Source: Pirellulales bacterium (lineage in GTDB: Bacteria > Planctomycetota > Planctomycetia > Pirellulales > Thermoguttaceae). Taken from it: a stretch of 32,501 nt of DNA. The DNA lies in the NCBI GenBank assembly GCA_030605745.1, contig JAUWHT010000015.1, positions 1 through 32,501 of the forward strand. Direction: 5' to 3'. The notes beneath the pieces were generated by a model. It was not told where the DNA came from and ran no database searches. It saw only the letters and a program-made list of their open reading frames with translations. Below, one piece after another: positions 29,187 to 32,501 of this stretch. The translations under genes were made by a program, and so were the position numbers. Position 1 is the stretch's first letter. The number at the start of each line of letters is the position of its first letter.

Positions 29187-29274
29187 GCACCTCCTGAATA
29201 ATAATGACCACAATCGCGCCAACGCCAAAGGCACTGACGAGGTCGTGTATCGGACTGGAAAGGCAGGCTTGCAT
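29179..29274 (-). CDS. 31-aa Ile/Val-rich leader peptide of cimA attenuator
   Basis: ATG CAA GCC TGC CTT TCC AGT CCG ATA CAC GAC CTC GTC AGT GCC TTT GGC GTT GGC GCG ATT GTG GTC ATT ATT ATT CAG GAG GTG CGG CCT TAA; GGAG 7 nt before ATG. Confidence 0.7.
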   Translation of the reverse strand: MQACLSSPIHDLVSAFGVGAIVVIIIQEVRP

Positions 29275-29314
29275 TGTCCGGCTCCGGCTGACTAAGCATA
29301 ACTACAATTAAATA

Positions 29315-29343
29315 AGTTTACAGCATACCTCCGCGCGTGTCAA
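29315..29343 (-). promoter_or_regulatory. Promoter for cimA leader
   Basis: TTGACA (29343-29338), 17 bp, TAAACT (29320-29315). Confidence 0.7.
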
Positions 29344-29452
29344 CCCTGGCAACACATTGCCCCTCTGCACGGGGGTTTCGTTCATGAAGCATTACCCCTT
29401 CCCAGCAGACTGTCTGTAGAAAGGAAAAACGCTCCTGCGTCAAACCCTCCGA

Positions 29453-32047
29453 CTACGCGCTCTCCGCCGCCCAGTGCTCTTCCTCTTCTTCCGTTTCGCC
29501 GTCTTCCAGGTCATCTTCGTTGTACTCCTCTTCGTCCTCGTCCTCGCTTTCGTCAACCGGCTCTTCGTCGTAGTCTTCTTCCTCGAACTCTGCGTCGAGC
29601 ACGTTGGGCTGCTCGAATTCCGATTCGCGCTGCTCTTCGGGCGGGCTGAGCAGGATCTTGTTGCTGCGCCGCGGCTTGGGCGCGGCGGGCTTCCCTGCCG
29701 GCGCCTGGCCGCTCATCGCTTCCCAGTCTTCCAGGCTGATGAGGACGTCGCGGGCTTGCGAGCCGTTGTATGGTCCGACGATGCCGTCCTCGGCCATGTA
29801 GTCGATCAGCCGTGCTGCCCGGCCGTAGCCGATGCCCAGTGCCCGTTGCAGCAGCGACACGCTACCGCGTCCTTCGCGGACCACCAGGTCCACGGCCGTT
29901 TCGTAAAGATCGTCGCGGCTGGTCAGTTGCGGTCCTTCCCCTTCAGGCTCCCTGGCCTTCAACTGGACCAGCTCCTTGACGAATTGCGGCTCGGAGGTGG
30001 CCACCGCTGCGATCACGCGCGAAATCTCGTCGTCGCTGAGGAACGTCCCCTGGCCGCGTATCAGCGTGCTGGTGCCGGGCCAGAGGAACAGCATGTCGCC
30101 GTTGCCCAGCAACTTGTCGGCGCCCATCTCGTCGAGCACCACGCGGCTGTCGGTGCGGCTGGCCACCTGGAAGGAAATCCGGGCGGGAAGGTTCGATTTG
30201 ATCAGTCCGGTGATCACATCCACGCTCGGTTTCTGGGTGGCCATCACCAGATGGATGCCCACCGCTCGGCTCTTCTGGGCCAGGCGGATGATGTGCGTCT
30301 CCACCTCCTTGGCGGAGGTCATCATCAGGTCGGCCATCTCGTCGACGAACATCACCACGTAGGGGATATGGGTGGGGATGCGCTTCTGCTCTTCTTCGTC
30401 TTGGGGCTGCATCCGCTCGATCAACTCCTCCCGGCCCAACTGGTTGTAGACGCTGATGTGCCGCACGCCGGCCCGGGCCAGCAACTCGTACCGCTCCTCC
30501 ATCTTATCCACCGCCCAGGCCAGGATCGCCTCGGCCTTGCGCATGTCGGTTACCACCGGGTGCATCAGGTGCGGCAACCTGCTGTAGGGGCTCAGTTCGA
30601 CCATCTTCGGGTCGATCAACAGCAGGCGGACCTCGTCGGGGCGGCGGGTCATCAGTATCGAAACAATCATCGAGTTCAGGCAGACGCTCTTGCCGGTGCC
30701 CGTCCGCCCGGCAATCAGCAGGTGCGGCAGGCTCGCCAGGTCGATCACCATCGGATTGCCCGCCACGTCCTTGCCCAGGTACAGCGGGATCCGCATCTTC
30801 TGTGTCTTGCCGTTGGTCTCTTCGATCACCTCGCGGAGTCGGACCAGTTGCCGCTGGCCGTTGGGTACCTCGACGCCCACGGTGTTCTTGCCGGGGATCG
30901 GTGCCACGATCCGCACGCTGGGTACCCGCAGGGCAATGGCCAGGTCGTCGGCCAGCGAGGTGATTTTGCTCAGACGCAGGCCGGCTTCCAGCTCGACCTC
31001 GAACTGGGCGATCACCGGCCCCGTCTGAATCTCGACCACGCGCACGTGGAAGCCGAACTCCTGGAAGGTCTTTTCCAGTATCTTGGCCTTGCGGCGGACC
31101 TCCTTTTCGTGCTCATCGAAGCAGAACTGCTCGCTTTCCAGCAGTAGATCCGCGGCCGGCAACTCGTAGTCGGACGCATCGTCGGCCGCGGCGGCCTCGA
31201 TTTCCTCGATCACCTCATCACGCTGGGTTTTCTTCGGCCTTTTGATCCGCAGCATGGTGGTCAGCGATTTTCGTGTCGGCCGTGACTCGGCTGCTTCTTC
31301 CTGTTGCTCGTTCTCCTCCTCCATTTTCGCTTCGTCCGGCCCTGGCCTCTCTTCCTCTTTGCCGTCGGCAGGTCGGCCCCCGATGTGGACGGCGAGCTTC
31401 TCCTGGCCATACTCCGGGGCGTCTTTCCAGCGGTCGACGGCGGATCGCTTGCGGCCGAGTTTTTGGGCGTAGCCCACGCTCACCTGCATCAGTCCGCGCC
31501 CCAGCTCCTGGACGGGTTTGCCGATCAAAAGGGCGAAGACGTGGATCAGCACATAGTCGGTGCACAACAGCAGTCCCCCGAGGATCATGCTCAGCGTGAG
31601 GATATAGGCGCCCACGCTGGCGAAGTTCATTTCCATCAGTCCCCGCCCGGCGGCGCCGAGGTATCCACCCGATCCGATCACCGGCCCCGGCGAAAGCTGC
31701 GGCAGGGCCATGGCGGCCAAGGTGCTGACGCCGACAAGCGATAGCAGCCATCCGCCGGCGCGCAGCACCGGCTGATCAACCGTCCGCCGGGTGAGCAACA
31801 CGGCATCCAGCGCGACCAGCGAAAACAACAGGTAGTAGGCGCCCAGTCCGAAGGCGCAAAAGAGCATCCGGCTGACCAGGACCCCGGAATGGCCGCAGAC
31901 ATTGAGCGTTTCGGCACGTTCGGGAAAGACGAGCTTGCTGGGCGGGTCGGCCGGGTCGTAACTGAACAACGCCGCCGCCAGAAAGATACTCAGCGCAAGC
32001 AGCCCCAGTGCGAACAGATCGAGTTGCACGTTGCGATGTTCGAGCAT
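29453..32047 (-). CDS. ftsK: DNA translocase FtsK/SpoIIIE with acidic C-terminal tail
   Basis: HLLIAGRTGTGKSVCLNSMIVSILMTRRPDEVRLLLIDPKMVEL; gamma domain GSVSLLQRALGIGYGRAARLIDYMAEDGIVGPYNGSQAR; N-terminal TM segments; start moved to MLEHRNVQ. Confidence 0.95.
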   Translation of the reverse strand: MLEHRNVQLDLFALGLLALSIFLAAALFSYDPADPPSKLVFPERAETLNVCGHSGVLVSRMLFCAFGLGAYYLLFSLVALDAVLLTRRTVDQPVLRAGGWLLSLVGVSTLAAMALPQLSPGPVIGSGGYLGAAGRGLMEMNFASVGAYILTLSMILGGLLLCTDYVLIHVFALLIGKPVQELGRGLMQVSVGYAQKLGRKRSAVDRWKDAPEYGQEKLAVHIGGRPADGKEEERPGPDEAKMEEENEQQEEAAESRPTRKSLTTMLRIKRPKKTQRDEVIEEIEAAAADDASDYELPAADLLLESEQFCFDEHEKEVRRKAKILEKTFQEFGFHVRVVEIQTGPVIAQFEVELEAGLRLSKITSLADDLAIALRVPSVRIVAPIPGKNTVGVEVPNGQRQLVRLREVIEETNGKTQKMRIPLYLGKDVAGNPMVIDLASLPHLLIAGRTGTGKSVCLNSMIVSILMTRRPDEVRLLLIDPKMVELSPYSRLPHLMHPVVTDMRKAEAILAWAVDKMEERYELLARAGVRHISVYNQLGREELIERMQPQDEEEQKRIPTHIPYVVMFVDEMADLMMTSAKEVETHIIRLAQKSRAVGIHLVMATQKPSVDVITGLIKSNLPARISFQVASRTDSRVVLDEMGADKLLGNGDMLFLWPGTSTLIRGQGTFLSDDEISRVIAAVATSEPQFVKELVQLKAREPEGEGPQLTSRDDLYETAVDLVVREGRGSVSLLQRALGIGYGRAARLIDYMAEDGIVGPYNGSQARDVLISLEDWEAMSGQAPAGKPAAPKPRRSNKILLSPPEEQRESEFEQPNVLDAEFEEEDYDEEPVDESEDEDEEEYNEDDLEDGETEEEEEHWAAESA

Positions 32048-32463
32048 CGACGCGAGTGCCCTGTCGGTGCGAAATCCGGCCGCCCGAGTTCCGGCGGCCG
32101 ACTTAGCCTGGGCGCGTCCATGCCCAACCAAACTCCTGCTACTTGACCTAAGTATCGGCCACGCCGGCACTTGGCAATTAGGCCCGCACCGCCGGGCCGT
32201 CCCATTTGCCGGGCGGGCACCACGTGCAAGACCCCTCTGCCGCATACAACCGGCAGGAAGGGCGCCGGCTACAGGCAAGGCGGCAGTTGGTGGGCAGCTT
32301 CAGCGAGCACTGGGAGTGAAAATAGCGGTGGGAAGGGATATAGGGATTGGTGGATATTGCAAATTGGGTAGTGCCTCATGATGTTGGCAAGAAATAGCGG
32401 GGTTGTTATGCTATTGCCTCTCCTGTTGCGCCTAAATGTGCTAGCAGTGCAAGGAGGCTGGCG

Positions 32464-32501
32464 ATGGCAAGGAAAGATCGGAGCAACCAGCACAATGGTG
32501 C
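32464..32501 (+). CDS. Start of a plus-strand CDS truncated by the window edge
   Basis: AAGGAGG-ctggcg-ATG GCA AGG AAA GAT CGG AGC... Confidence 0.5.
   Translation, partial: MARKDRSNQHNG

Noticed and set aside
29049-29234. N-terminal extension of CimA from a GTG at 29234
   Set aside because: It would read through the terminator and heptamer array; the conserved CimA N-terminus starts at 29048.
29474-31147. 557-aa plus ORF antisense to ftsK
   Set aside because: Shadow ORF opposite conserved FtsK motor domain.
32269-32493. 74-aa minus ORF at window end
   Set aside because: No family or RBS support; overlaps the likely promoter/RBS of the plus-strand CDS starting at 32464.

Overview
The window looks like a planctomycete-type chromosome segment: a PEP-CTERM protein, DUF6800, gmk-rpoZ-coaC-coaB, and many intergenic palindromes. 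Most genes are on the minus strand. Housekeeping genes: pfkA, a PfkB-family kinase, split coaB/coaC, rpoZ, gmk, yicC, secG, tpiA, pheA, dnaK and clpB (plus strand), valS, cimA and ftsK. Accessory genes: a DUF6883/DUF4926 pair, a beta-propeller PEP-CTERM protein, a URO-D family protein, a nucleotidyltransferase, an orphan HicB-like gene, a protein kinase + restriction endonuclease + D12 m6A methyltransferase cluster, and a DUF433 gene with a truncated DUF5615-like partner. Strongest discovery candidate: a complete-looking transcription attenuator upstream of cimA(-valS). It has a near-consensus promoter, a 31-aa leader peptide with an Ala-Ile-Val-Val-Ile-Ile-Ile run, an antiterminator pairing that overlaps the leader stop codon, and an intrinsic terminator with a T7 tract. 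Other notable items: a candidate structured RNA at 3043-3342 (minus) with its own promoter-like and terminator-like signals; period-7 degenerate tandem arrays in many intergenic gaps; modular GTTTAGCC palindromes, one of which supplies the C-terminus and stop codon of ValS; and a RAYT-like transposase remnant. All calls come from reading the sequence and supplied ORFs; no searches or folding were run.
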